A model generated the notes under the pieces. It ran no database searches. It was not told the DNA's origin and saw only the letters and a program-made list of their open reading frames with translations. A DNA stretch of 64,000 nucleotides from Buxus sempervirens (lineage: Eukaryota; Streptophyta; Magnoliopsida; Buxales; Buxaceae), in the NCBI GenBank assembly GCA_947561395.2, contig OX387187.1, forward strand, positions 33,895,829-33,959,828. The letters are read 5' to 3'. The first letter of the stretch is position 1, and each line of letters starts with the position of its first letter. This document shows, in pieces, positions 23,825 to 34,300 of the stretch. Made by a program: the position numbers and the translations under genes.

Positions 23825-24442
23825 ATGGATGGTGCACAGGATCACAAGGGGGCAGATGATTTCACCGACGTGGCGAGTGATATTGATCCAGTAAGGCATT
23901 CCATTGCATTCTTTATTTGATTTTACACATTTTTCTATACATCTCCTTTCATCAATATGTTTTCATTGTCGTAGGTCCTACGAGCTCATATTGTTCGGAT
24001 GATCGGGTTTGCGCACGACTTCACAAGGCATTGTACTGCTTTTGCTGCCTCCTTACGCCACTCGCAGCCACAATGTCATAGGTCGGAGGCCACAGCACCC
24101 AATGCGGAGCCGGTAAGTCCCAGTTGTGATGATGTGCCTCCTCCTCCACCTCCAGATGCCGATGGCACACCTAATGCACACCCACACGTTCCATCGCCTT
24201 CTTTTGCTGTAAGTCTACCATGTGGTGGACCCTCAACTACATCTGACAGTCCAAGTACTATTCAGCCCCGTCCTAGAGGTAGAGGAAAGCAAATAAAGCA
24301 CCTTGCACACAAGTTGCGGTCACCCTTTGTCGAGGAGCATAGATTCCCCACCCCCATTACAGGAAGCAGAGTCAAATGCGTGGATGTATGCCATGTCAAG
24401 GGGGTCACCAATGTAAGTACATGTCTTCTGTGTTTGACATAA
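23825..24442 (+). pseudogene. Proline-rich gene fragment inside the MULE, function unknown
   Basis: ATG at 23825; a good donor after 23890 (CCA|GTAAGG) and acceptor at 23974 (GTCGTAG) join two open segments in frame, giving about 177 aa. The start reads MDGAQDHKGADDFTD, followed by a helical segment (RAHIVRMIGFAHDFTRH), then a Pro-rich stretch with PPPPPPDADG and a basic RPRGRGKQIKHLAHKLRSPF segment. The last part resembles the linker before the C48/Ulp1-like protease in some plant MULEs, but no protease domain follows, so I do not call it. It could be a captured host gene piece or a decayed MULE accessory gene. Confidence 0.4.
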
Positions 24443-24900
24443 TAGAGATCCCACAAGAAATAGTATGAATACCCGCTGGAAGGCATGGCCAGACCCTAGA
24501 GTGTCCAATCTAGACCCTATATTAGATAGTGCTATACCATGCCATCAAAAGTAAAACTTGCATGAAGCTGTGCAAGCTACTCACTGGGTCCATCTATGAC
24601 AACCATGGGGCTTTCGCTCCTGAGGCCCAAAATGGTACTCACATCGACGGAGGTAATGGGGACAACCGAGGAACCAATCCTCAAACTACAACTACCTACA
24701 TCAATGTGGTTCACTAACTAGGCGCAAAGCTTCACACAAAGGGATGTGCAGTGCATTTGGAGAAGAGAACCAAATCCTATTTTAACAACTGCACCTCTCT
24801 GCTCCTCGTCAAGTGAAGTCACGAAATTCACAAATCTCTTTGGGGAGCATCTTGTTCCCAAAGAGGCCTGCCGTGATAAACGTGTGTTAGTATAACGCAA
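24443..24900. other. MULE interior, possible further gene-fragment sequence
   Basis: Higher GC than the surroundings, with an open stretch at 24529-24717 (ending YINVVH), but no domain recognised. Confidence 0.3.
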
Positions 24901-24937
24901 ATGTATAAAAAACATTCATATTGTTCAAGAAATCATA

Positions 24938-25394
24938 TTAAACCTTTCCCCTTAATTTTCCTTTTGGAGGAGGAGCATCTGCCAACCACTCTGTCATTTT
25001 TTCATTGTATATGTCCTTATACTTTTGTTTGGCACTATCATCCATTGCTTTCCATAGCCCTTTGTGCCTCCCGCGTAATCTACAAAATAGAAATGCATGC
25101 ATATTTATTACGATTGGAACTATGTACATTATCATTTGATGTAAAGTACTTTAACCAACTCACAGTAGTGACATTTATGGAAGACATATTCTCCTTGCAC
25201 GTTTCAAGGTACTCATTCCTATAAGAAGTAAGTAAGCATAACATTAGAAATCCCCCAAGTTCGGGTTTGTAGGAGAAAAAAACAATGCTTTATCACAAAA
25301 TACTTCATCACCTGAATATGAGAAACGCGTTGGTTGGACACGATGGGCAACTAGAAGAACTAGTAGACGCATCTTTCTTCGTGTTCTTCCCCAT
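24938..25394 (-). pseudogene. HMG-box-like gene fragment carried by the MULE
   Basis: Three exon-like pieces on the minus strand: 25394-25312 (MGKNTKKDAST... ending PTNAFLIF), about 25218-25163 (NEYLETCKENMSS...) and about 25079-24938 (GRHKGLWKAMDDSAKQKYKD..., ending in a stop). Together they resemble an HMG-box: a PxxAFxxFxxE helix 1 start, then a GxxWKxMxxxxKxxYxxxxxxxxxEW helix 2/3 pattern. The first splice junction keeps the frame (AG|G). The second does not join cleanly in the frame of the third piece, which suggests decay. HMG-box proteins bind DNA non-specifically in chromatin. Capture of such a fragment would make this a Pack-MULE-like element. Confidence 0.55.
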
Positions 25395-25857
25395 TAATGA
25401 GTTGCAACTAACTAGCTTGAGGCTCAAGGATAATAAAACCAGGGAAGGTTAGTAGTAATTAAATGGCTGGTAAGATTACAAACCCAAACAGTCATAATAT
25501 AGCAATATTACAAACCCCAAAAGTCATAATTAACACAACTCAATGTTTCACAATGTCACTAAAAACCCACAAATTGCAAAGTAAATATAAAGGTTAACCA
25601 CAACATAATTTATGTGTCAAATGCTACGATATCATAAAACAGTAATAAAAATAACAACGAAATGATCCAATTTTGGCACATACTACGACCTCCACCATAA
25701 CATATTGCACCAACCTGCAAATTAGACATCGACCGACCTATCCAGGAGTGGTACCATCCTTAAGATAATGGAATGCCTATGACACAGAATTTAAACCCCT
25801 CTAGAAAACATTTCACTTGCTAGCTAATCTATGGATCCATGCAATTGCTAAGCCCAC
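25395..25857. other. MULE interior, AT-rich, nothing recognised
   Basis: No motif-bearing ORF. Ends at the target duplication CCCAC of the next LTR. Confidence 0.4.
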
Positions 25858-26403
25858 TGTTAGCACCTGATTTTTGCACCCCTAAAATGGAGAAAAATGA
25901 AAATTCAAACCTTGAGGGGGTCAAAAATTGACTTTTTGATTTAAGTAAATTTGGCCATCAAACTTCATCTCATTGAAAAGAGCACTTTGACACGGTTCCA
26001 ACGCAACTGAGTTTGCTGGAATCGGAGTCCAAATGAGAAAGTTATGAACCGGTCAAACTTTTGGGGAGTAAAAAGTTGACCCCAATTCAACTGCCCAAAT
26101 TGATTCCAATGGATAGTGGGTTCCGAGCCGATTCCAACGATATCAAGTTTGCTGAAATCGGACACCGGACGAAGAAGTTATGGGCAATTGAAGTTTCAAG
26201 AAAACTGCTCGTGTGGCAAAAAGCAGAATAAATCAATAAAATAAATAAAATAAAGGTGTTTGTTAATATATTAAATATTTTAATAATATTTTAATTAAAT
26301 AATCTCATTTTATAATAAAATAGTCAAAGAAAATCGGATAAAAATCTTACAAAAAATCAAATTTAATGAAAGGTTTGAAATCCAACATTTTAAAAACGTG
26401 CTC

Positions 26404-26619
26404 GCCCGTATTTGAAGTGCGGGCAGGGCATGCCCGTACTTCAAATATGGGCAAACCTTCTGGAAGGGACACGCATCGCTGTACGGCGAGACACGCGTCC
26501 TGTACGGGCGATTCGCGCGAGATTTGCGCACGAGGGCGGTTCACCCGTATTTGAAATACGGGCAAGGCGTGCCCGTAGTTCAAATACGGGCAAGACATGC
26601 TCGCACTTCAAGTACGGGC
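26404..26619. repeat. 21-nt palindromes, 28-bp period, upstream of the LTR TATA box (5 units)
   Basis: Units GCCCGTATT-N3-AATACGGGC (with variants) at 26404-26424, 26432-26452, 26543-26563, 26571-26591 and 26599-26619. Spacers are 7 nt and close to AAGGCAT (AGGGCAT, AAGGCGT, AAGACAT). The last unit ends 14 bp before the TATA box at 26634. A diverged 90-bp stretch separates units two and three. Confidence 0.95.
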
Positions 26620-26633
26620 ACGACTTTTTTGCC

Positions 26634-26641
26634 TATAAATA
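26634..26641 (+). promoter_or_regulatory. LTR TATA box
   Basis: TATAAATA in GCCTATAAATAGGAGGG, the same context as at 14355 and 58762. Confidence 0.75.
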
Positions 26642-27447
26642 GGAGGGCCAGCCTCCCCATTTTGGGTAAGCTGGTCCCCCCTGTCCATTTCCTTGCTCTT
26701 CCCCCTCTTTATTGACTCCTTCCACATCCACACCCTGACCAAATCCCGTTAACCCAAAAATAATACCCATTTTGCCCTTGAGCCTCTACCTTTCACCCTT
26801 CCATTTCACTCTGTCTAACCGAAAGATGGTGAACCCCTTTTCAAATCAATCTTGGTGAATCCACAGAGACGCGGAAGCGCTACCAAAATTCTAGGAGAAC
26901 CGCTACACATCAAAAGTAGAAGGTAATAGAAAAAGTGTACTTCTCGTAATTTCTTCTTTAACATATATGCAAATTTTCTTGTTTAAACAATTTTTAAGCT
27001 CCTCTTACTTTATTTTGTCATTACTAACTTGTTTGTTTGATTCTTGCATACCATGAGAGACCCCATAAAAATGGATGTCTCTATATGAAAGGGAAGAAAG
27101 TGTATTCATAGAACAAAACAAGCAAATTTGCAAACTAACCTATCCTGGTTACTTGACTTCAAAATGCAAGAGGGATATGTCCTCTTTAAGTTATCCAATG
27201 TAACCTCATCCCATTCCCTCTTTCCTTTCTCATTTCAAACAATCATAAAATGACTTAGTAGAACAAAGAATAGTGGAACTTAGCTCCAAAACATCGGGAA
27301 GCAAAGAAGAAGTTTTGAAGACAAAGGAAGGAAGATATTTGCATAATAAAAAGTATGCTGGAACACCTGCAGAAGTTGCCGAACATCCCAGGAGACCTTC
27401 CGGAGTGATCCCAAGTAAAATCGGCATAAAAAATGCAAATCTGGCGT

Positions 27448-27552
27448 GCCCGTATTTTCTGTACGGTTTGGGCATGCCCGTATTTGCTATACAGGCAAGC
27501 CTGAACCGTATTATACTTACGGGCAAGACCAGCCCGTATAGCAAATACGGGC
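27448..27552. repeat. Second 21-nt palindrome array, 28-bp period (4 units)
   Basis: Units at 27448-27468, 27476-27496, 27504-27524 and 27532-27552, with the same CCCGTAT/ATACGGG arms as the first array in this LTR but a different centre (TTTGCTATA in place of TTTGAAATA). It lies downstream of the TATA box, so it would be transcribed. Confidence 0.92.
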
Positions 27553-28282
27553 AATTTTAAAAATAACTTAAAAATGTAATTTTTCGACCCGGTTGGGCTT
27601 AACCTGACCCGAGCTGGCTTGAACCAACCTTTTAGATGTTTTGGGTTATTTTAAACCCATTTGTGGACCGTGGGCCTAAATGGGCCCACCAAGATACCTT
27701 GGGCCCACTTATGGGGCTCACCTCTGACCGGCCCAAAACCAAGTCTGTTTCTAACGAACGGGCCCAAGGCCACTTGTATAATATTTCATGGGCCCAGACC
27801 AAGCCCGTTGAGCCTTATAACTTTGGTAAATCAAAATAAAACCCAAAAGGGTTACCCAATAACCCTACTGGGCCAAAGCCCAAACCTGGGAACCCATGGG
27901 CCTTCCAACGGGGCCTGCACCCAACCCACCTCACTTAAAATAAAAGATTAAAAATGAAATAAAAGGGCCCATACCTCCAGAGGGCCCCACCAGACCACAA
28001 AATGGCATGCTGGTCTAGGAAAGGTAAAATTGACTTAAAACCAGGGAGACTCGAGGGACCCGTCAAACCAACAGGGCGGGCCGGGGTGTCTTCGGACTTC
28101 CCCGGACGTAACCGAGGACTTAGCTAGATCTCTTATAAGCCGCATACCAGACTTAAACCCGGATAGGCAATCCTGTGTCTGCCTGCACCTCTCAGGTAGT
28201 GGCGACTCCGAAAGTCCCGAGGCACGCACGAACATATGTGCGCCCCGTGTGCGATCTAGGATTTTTAGGTGCGCACACCCAC

Positions 28283-28800
28283 TCAACAGTGGAAAACAAA
28301 CCAGGTGATGGACATATTCTCCAATAACACCTGCATACGCTGAGACACAGCTATGTCAAATAATAAACCCGCAACTGCGGAATAAACAAATCAGGCAATA
28401 GCCTTGTCACAATTGTGACCAAAAACCCACACAAGTGGAGCCAAGTCATATGTCCAAACTCCAGGTTTCAATGGGCAACTATGTCCCGGATGTGTATCGA
28501 ATCCTTCGATGCACAAAATACACTCAAATAACCTAAATACAAGTGCAGGAACTCTTAAAATCAAGTTTTGTTCAAAAGGGAATTGTTTGGAACAATGATT
28601 CTAAGTTAAAAAGCCTATTTGGTAAAATATACCCAAAATATTTGTAAAAATTAATTTTAAACATCCGCTAATGCAAACTATCTTCAAACACTCTAAAGGT
28701 GTAGTTGTCCTGAAATTACAAAATATATGACTATCACTATTTGCAATATAGAGTAAGCGTAATTAATGTATGGTTAATGTAAATTACCTCCCTCAAGATT
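28283..28800. other. MULE interior between LTR insertion and transposase fragment
   Basis: No gene recognised. It may include the remainder of the transposase gene region (minus strand), too decayed to read. Confidence 0.35.
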
Positions 28801-28804
28801 CTCG

Positions 28805-29122
28805 CTATTGTGATGATCCTTCATCGTCATAAACATAAATGTTGGCGGCACCCTCGTTGAAGTTCAGTGGGTACGATAACCCATCTTGATCAGTGAGTGC
28901 GAGTAGAATGCTCTTGTCAAACTTGACTGAGTACTTCAAACTTACACTCACCGGGGATATATTGAATAACCCACAAACAACTTCAATGAACTTAGTATAA
29001 TTCATGTTGTTATTTAGAATTATACCCTTACTAAATCCCCCACCATACCCCACCGACCCATCTTCCTTGATGATTACTTGTCCTCCAAAGTGACAAAAAC
29101 ATAATAGACCCGGTGCTGACAT
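28805..29122 (-). pseudogene. MuDR-type transposase N-terminal fragment
   Basis: 105-aa open frame starting MSAPGLLCFCHFGGQVIIKE, with a YGGGFSKGI segment, a central helix (YTKFIEVVCGLFNI) and an end like LNFNEGAANIYVYDDE. This order matches the N-terminal domain that precedes the zinc finger and DDE transposase in plant MULE proteins (usually 600-900 aa in total). The frame stops at TAG close to a GT donor-like site (GGAG|GTAATT), and no zinc finger or DDE region was found. It reads inward from the right inverted repeat, the usual position of a MULE transposase gene. Confidence 0.6.
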
Positions 29123-29129
29123 TGTGTAC

Positions 29130-29730
29130 TATCCACCGCATTAAATTAAAATTTTCATATGAAAATATTATGAAGAAAATCTAATTTGAAATATTATAAC
29201 ATAGTAAAAAAAAACCACATTTGAAACCAAGTATATTAAATTTAAACACATTGTTTCACAAAGCAAAATGTTATTATCCATGATTAAGATGTCTAGGGAA
29301 GTGATTATCTGCTTATTGGGAATTAAAAATGCTTTTCTATGGTGAATGTGGTTATTATTATTTTATTCTAACGGATTATAACACTTAATAGGAAAGCATA
29401 TGGAGATGCGAAAAGCTCAGGATATATGTGTGATACAACTTTTCAGTTCATAAATTATTGCAATGGGTAACGCAAAAACACCCAATTCTAACGTGGAGTC
29501 AAGCCACAATAACAAAAAACGAGCTACTATAAATTCTGTTAATTTCGAATCTCAGCATGAGGATTTCAACAAGATGGACTCATGTAAACAGAATGTAAGT
29601 TTACAAACCCAAACAATAATTTTTATGCAAATGCAGAGCAAGTGAAGCAAAGGAACAACAAATATAACAAGTAAACCCATTGCAACTAAAACAGATAAGT
29701 TAACAGATCAATTTAACAAACGATGGATTG
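29130..29730. other. MULE interior, 5' side of the transposase fragment
   Basis: AT-rich, nothing recognised; possibly promoter and leader of the former transposase. Confidence 0.35.
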
Positions 29731-29734
29731 CTCA

Positions 29735-29880
29735 CATTGGAGGAGATGGGGACGACAACATTGGGGATCACATTGGAGGAGATGGAGATGGGGACAACAA
29801 CGTTGGGGGATCACATTTGAGGAGATGGGGATGGCAACACAACGGAGGAGATGGGAATGGCAACATTGGGGATTAGGGCA
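29735..29880 (+). repeat. GGAGATGGGGA-type minisatellite in the MULE
   Basis: About five imperfect copies of a 30-40-bp unit containing GGAGATGGGGAYGRCAACA and TTGGGGATCACATT words. Confidence 0.7.
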
Positions 29881-30114
29881 TTTTGTTCAAAGAAGTAAAT
29901 GAAGTTAAATCTGCAAACCTTGATGCCAATGGCCTCCAAATGAGCGAAGCGTGCGGCAAGCTATTGGACGGCAGCAACCCGGTTGATAGTGACAAGAATC
30001 CCCACGGCGATGCCTCGTCGACCGCAACCTTCTTGTTCCAACAAACAACAATGTCAATGAAAGAGGGAGAGAGAGATTGTATGAGTGAATGGTTCAATGT
30101 TCGTTGAGATGGAA

Positions 30115-30210
30115 GGGTTTCGACTGAGTGACTGGTTCGATGTTCGTTGAGATGAAAGAGGGAGAGGGAGATGGTATGAACATGAAAGAGGGAGAGGGAG
30201 ATGGTATGAG
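30115..30210 (+). repeat. GAAAGAGGGAGAGGGAGATGGT repeats next to the right TIR
   Basis: Two near-identical ~31-bp copies (about 30151 and 30183) plus a related GATGTTCGTTGAGATG segment before them. Confidence 0.75.
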
Positions 30211-30241
30211 CAAAAACGGCAATGGCCTGTGCGACTAGTTC

Positions 30242-30474
30242 GTGTTCGTTGAAATGGGAGAAAATGGTTTTGGAGAAGGAGAGGGAAATCACGTGTTTCC
30301 CTCTCCTTCCCCCTCTTTTAAACAAGAGTAATTTTGCCATTTGCAAAAGCCCAATAGTACAATGACCCTTTAGAGCAAATATTCTTGAAAAGTGGTATGT
30401 TTATGCAAATTCGGATCTTAGTGGCATGTTTTAATAAATATTCGTGTAAAGTGACCATTTTCCATAATTTTTCC
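30242..30474 (-). repeat. Right terminal inverted repeat of the MULE
   Basis: Inverted counterpart of 19044-19280. The start of the match lies near TTCGTTGAAATGGGAG at 30242. Confidence 0.92.
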
Positions 30475-30748
30475 TTTTTTTGTTGTTGTTATGGGTAATG
30501 AAAAGTTAAGAGCAAGCTAGGTACTTCTTTACTTTGAGGCAAAAAATTCCGTTTTTTTTTTTAAATTTGAAAACTCTTACCTCTAAAGGTGTTCACCTTT
30601 GGAGGACCTTATATGCTACGTGGCAATACTTTTTCAATCCGAAAAATTTCTCTTCCTACACATCAATTGATAACCTACTTTCTTCCTTAGAAATTAGAAT
30701 CGCATTTTAAGAAACTGAAAATTTGGCCGTTATAAGCAATGTTTTGAG

Positions 30749-31263
30749 TTTCGGCGGCACGCCACGAAATTTCGTTTTTTTTCCCCTCAGTGATGCATTT
30801 CGCTCAATGGCGGAACCAGGACTCCAAAGCTGAGGGGGCAAAAAAATTTTTCAATTAACACTTATCATAAAATATAGAAATTTTAATGAGTTAGGGGGTA
30901 AACTAGAAATTTTAGAGGGGCAAAACATAAATTTCAATTAAAACATATAGGAAAAAATATTTTTTAAATTAAAAAATAAAATTTTAGGGGGGGCAATTGC
31001 CCTCTCTAGCTCTAAGGTGGTTCCGCCACTGGTTTCGTTGGGGGAATTTGTCAAGTAGTTTCCCTGGTGATTTTTCGATGAAACAAGACAGTGTGCCGAG
31101 CAAAACGGGTAAAATAAAGACGAAAAATGCAAATTTATTTTAGTTTTATTAGCAAAACGGAGAGGCATGTCGGTGAAATTTCTCCAAAATCCAAAAAAAA
31201 CCTAATTTTTGTCCGTTTAAAATTTTCCGGCGTTCGGCGGCACGCCGCGAAATTTCGTTTTTG
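30749..31263 (+). repeat. Direct repeat TTCGGCGGCACGCC... upstream of PIGW
   Basis: A 30-bp sequence TTCGGCGGCACGCCRCGAAA followed by TTTCGTTTTT occurs at 30749-30779 and 31233-31263, 484 bp apart, with the hAT-like MITE between the copies. Probably part of an old repeat or a duplicated upstream region. Confidence 0.7.
30805..31031. mobile_element. hAT-like MITE, 227 bp, upstream of PIGW
   Basis: Ends CAATGGCGGAACCA and TGGTTCCGCCACTG are inverted repeats. The flanks ATTTCGCT (30797-30804) and GTTTCGTT (31032-31039) agree at 6 of 8 positions, a decayed 8-bp duplication. No coding sequence. Confidence 0.72.
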
Positions 31264-31382
31264 CCGATTGGCAGCACGCCCATTGACACCGAAACAGTAA
31301 ACCGACTCAATTATAAGCGATTTGTCGCTCCCATGCTCTCGGCATCTATCGCCAATTTCTTCAGGACCTTCTGCTATCATCG

Positions 31383-34300
31383 ATGGATCCTCACGGGAAG
31401 TCCTTCAATTCCAACAAACTGCTAAAAGAAGCGTAAGATGTCTCGATCTCTTTCTCTTTTTGGATCCGGCCTTTCAGTTTGCCTTTGAAGGATCATCTCT
31501 CTAACATTTCCTCGTTTTCGTTTTCAGATTCGTCAGTAACTTGACTGGATCTTCCATACTTGAAATCGTTGCGCTCTCAACGATTGTACCTGTAAGTTTC
31601 CACGGTTTCCCTTCGATTCATTTTCCGAATTTCGCTATCAAGTGTCACAAATTTTATGCTTGTTCAATACTATTTTGACTTACCAGGCTCTGATTGTTCT
31701 TCGGCATTCGATCAGCTTCAATAACCTTTATGGTAAGTCCTACGAGATTTTCTGTTGTTGTTATTGCCTTATTCTTTATTCGGATGTACGACGAGGAGCT
31801 TGCTTGATGAAGATTGCCTGTTCTGCATATATGCTCTATAATTTGGATGTTTGGCACTCTTTTATCAGAAGAAGATATTCTTTCTTTCAGAATAATATCA
31901 TTTTTAACATTTGTTGACTATTATGGAATATGTGAATCGACATATGATTGATGTATTCCTTTCAGACAAAAGAAAATTTCATATGACAAAGATTAAGCTT
32001 GCTCTAATTTATGAATGTTGGGCTATGAAGGAGCAAGATATGCACAAGATGAGCAATTGTAAAATGAAGGCGTTGAAATGGACATGTAGGAATGCTATGA
32101 AATATGAAGTGAGTAATGAATATATTTGAGAGTGTTTAGGTGTTGCTTGCCCTAAAAGGAGTAAGCAAAGGAAAGCAGGTTAATATAGTTTGGGCATGCT
32201 AAGCAAAGACCTAGAAAAGTAACTGTAAGAAGCTGTGAGGGTATTCATTGAAGGATCTAAGAGGACTAGAGGAAGGCTAATGCCAACCTAAATCAGATCA
32301 GTTAGATAGGATTTAGACACTTATAATCTGATTGAATATATAATTTCTGATATATTGGGATGGAGGAACTGGCTTGTGGTCCTGGCCCCAACTAGACGGG
32401 ATAAAGTATTTTGTGTTATTGTTTTTCTATCATTTTTAACATTGTTTTTACTGTCGTAGTTGCTGTTATTATTTTCCTCTCCCTTTCTCACAAATCCTTT
32501 GCCCAGCTTTATGTGTCACATGGAAAGAGTAATAGTTGGTTTTCTTCACCACGTTATCTGCTATTTCCTTGACTAAAATTTCAGAAGAACCGTATAAGGC
32601 ATCTAAATAATTAGAATGATAAATTTTTTTTGTTATTAGTGATTACAGACCTGAAGCATCTATCTACATGTATAGCATCCTAAGTCCCAATGATAGGGAG
32701 GTGAAGAGATAAGATGGTGATACATGCTTGTTGTGTGTTGGGGATGTTTACTTAAATAGAGCTTGTATCTGCATTTGCATATCTATTCCTGTAAATGACA
32801 TTCTTTGTTGCCTAGACATTGGGTAAAAAGAAGTTCCTTTTAACATAGTCAATTTGTGCAGTAAACCTCTAATGCCTTTTCTTGACTAGTGTTAGTTAAA
32901 AGTTCATATTCATGTTGAGTACAATATTGACCAAGACAGTGACTTTGTATAAGATGTTCAGAGCTACTCTCTCTCTTTTCCTCTTTGTTTGTTTATCTTT
33001 TTCTTTCTGTGTCTCTCTCCCATCTGTCTGAACATAATCCTACCCACCCCCAACACCCACGCTGCCACTCCCTGCCCCACAAACCCAGCCAAGCCAAAAC
33101 ACCCTTTGCTACTTGGAGGAGGAGAAGTGTAAGAGATAAGAGGAGAGCTTGCTATTGTACTGTTTTCTTCTCAACCTGTTTCTCTTTGTAAAAGACTGCG
33201 GTGAAGACTATAAATCACCTCTCTCAAACATGGACACAACATGTGTATTACATGCATATCAAACACTATACAATAATATATGGTATACATGAGATACATT
33301 TCAACTCTCTTAACCTACTAGAACATATTACCTTTTATTGATATATCAGCTAGCTGATAATGGATGAATTATTGCAGCAATAAATTCTTTGCTTATCATC
33401 TTCTCTTGAACAAAATGTTAATCTACCTCAATTGCTTTATTCATTCCTGAAAACAGGATTATTAAGAATACATGAGGCTGTTTAATTATCAGTGCCTAAC
33501 TTCACAGATGTTGCAACAAGGAATTCCTCTTCATCCATGAGAGATCATAGTCAAGTCATTTGGCAAAAAGTATGAACAATGCCATTTATTCAACTTCTGC
33601 GTTGGAGCTTTCAATCACATGCTGCTTTCTACTTTTCCATGCAGCTACATTACATATATGTATAGCATTAAACTTATTGGAGCATATTTCTGACATCAAT
33701 ATAATTTGTCCTGCTACTTGAATTTTACTGTTTTGTAAAATCAATGATTAATTTGCTATGATCCTCTAGATATGTGGCAAGTGATGAGCACAGTTCCATT
33801 TCCTTTGTACTGTATTGGAACATTGTTGTTCGCTTCACTAAACTATCTTTTTTAGTGTGTCATATCTTTTTATCTGCGAAATTTATTCAGTATGAAGGAA
33901 TACTCACATGGATGTTTTTGGGCTACATCGCCACTGGAACTAGGTCAGGAGTTATTTTGGTACATGGTGAATAATTTTAGTTTCTTTTCTTCAGATCCCT
34001 TGGGTGTCATGGAGTCCTTGCTGAAGAAAAATGATAACGCAACTGTTCATAGGGACTACAGGGCTTACATGGCAACACTGATTGTGGATTTTCTCTTTGT
34101 TGCGTTTCCCATCCTCTTGTTTTTCACTGTAAGTATGTTCAAGTACCACGGGAAACTTTTGAGTTCTGTAGATATAAGAGATTGAGTGATCTCTTTGTTT
34201 CCTTTCTAATGTTTCTTCAATTTGTGAATTGAAAATTTTGATATCCTAGCTTTTTTTTTTTTTCCAATTTTATGATCCTTTAGCCTGTTTGTCTATGAAT

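Larger units (their letters stand above)
25858..28277 (+). mobile_element. Solo LTR, 2420 bp, nested in the MULE
   Basis: Begins TGTTAGCACC and ends GTGCGCACA, with a perfect 5-bp duplication CCCAC (25853-25857, 28278-28282). It carries two palindrome arrays (26404-26619, 27448-27552), a TATA box TATAAATA at 26634 and a GGGCCC-rich 3' third. Its terminal ~400 bp are homologous, in inverted orientation, to the sequence starting at 63483 (shared GAGTCGCCACT, GGTGCAGGCAGACAC and GGGGAAGTCCG words). The start resembles the LTR at 1-919. No coding region. Confidence 0.93.
19044..30474 (-). mobile_element. Large Mutator-like element (MULE), 11.4 kb with nested insertions
   Basis: Left terminus GGGAAAATTATGGAAAAGGG at 19044 and the inverted right terminus ending CCATAATTTTTCC at 30474. 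The inverted repeats extend about 235 bp (19044-19280; 30242-30474) with roughly 90% identity by eye. Both contain an ACACGTGATTTCCCTCTCC segment. The flanks are T runs (11 T left, 7 T right), compatible with a 9-bp poly-T target duplication. Removing two nested solo LTRs leaves about 6.65 kb. The interior holds a MuDR-type N-terminal fragment (28805-29122), an HMG-box-like fragment (24938-25394), an unknown proline-rich gene fragment (23825-24442) and GA-rich minisatellites near the right end. No full transposase is seen, so it is probably non-autonomous. Strand given is that of the transposase fragment. Confidence 0.88.

Noticed and set aside
24262-24486. Ulp1/C48 protease MULE (Kaonashi-like) call for the 24-kb gene fragment
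   Set aside because: Only a weakly similar linker is seen; no His-Asp-Cys protease region was found.
26404-26619. CRISPR-like spacing of palindromic repeats
   Set aside because: This is plant nuclear DNA, the spacers are 7 or 12 nt and nearly constant, and there are no cas genes. The arrays belong to LTRs.
29873-30346. 157-aa minus-strand ORF
   Set aside because: Runs through the MULE TIR and GA-rich repeats; Ser/Leu-rich low complexity, no motif.
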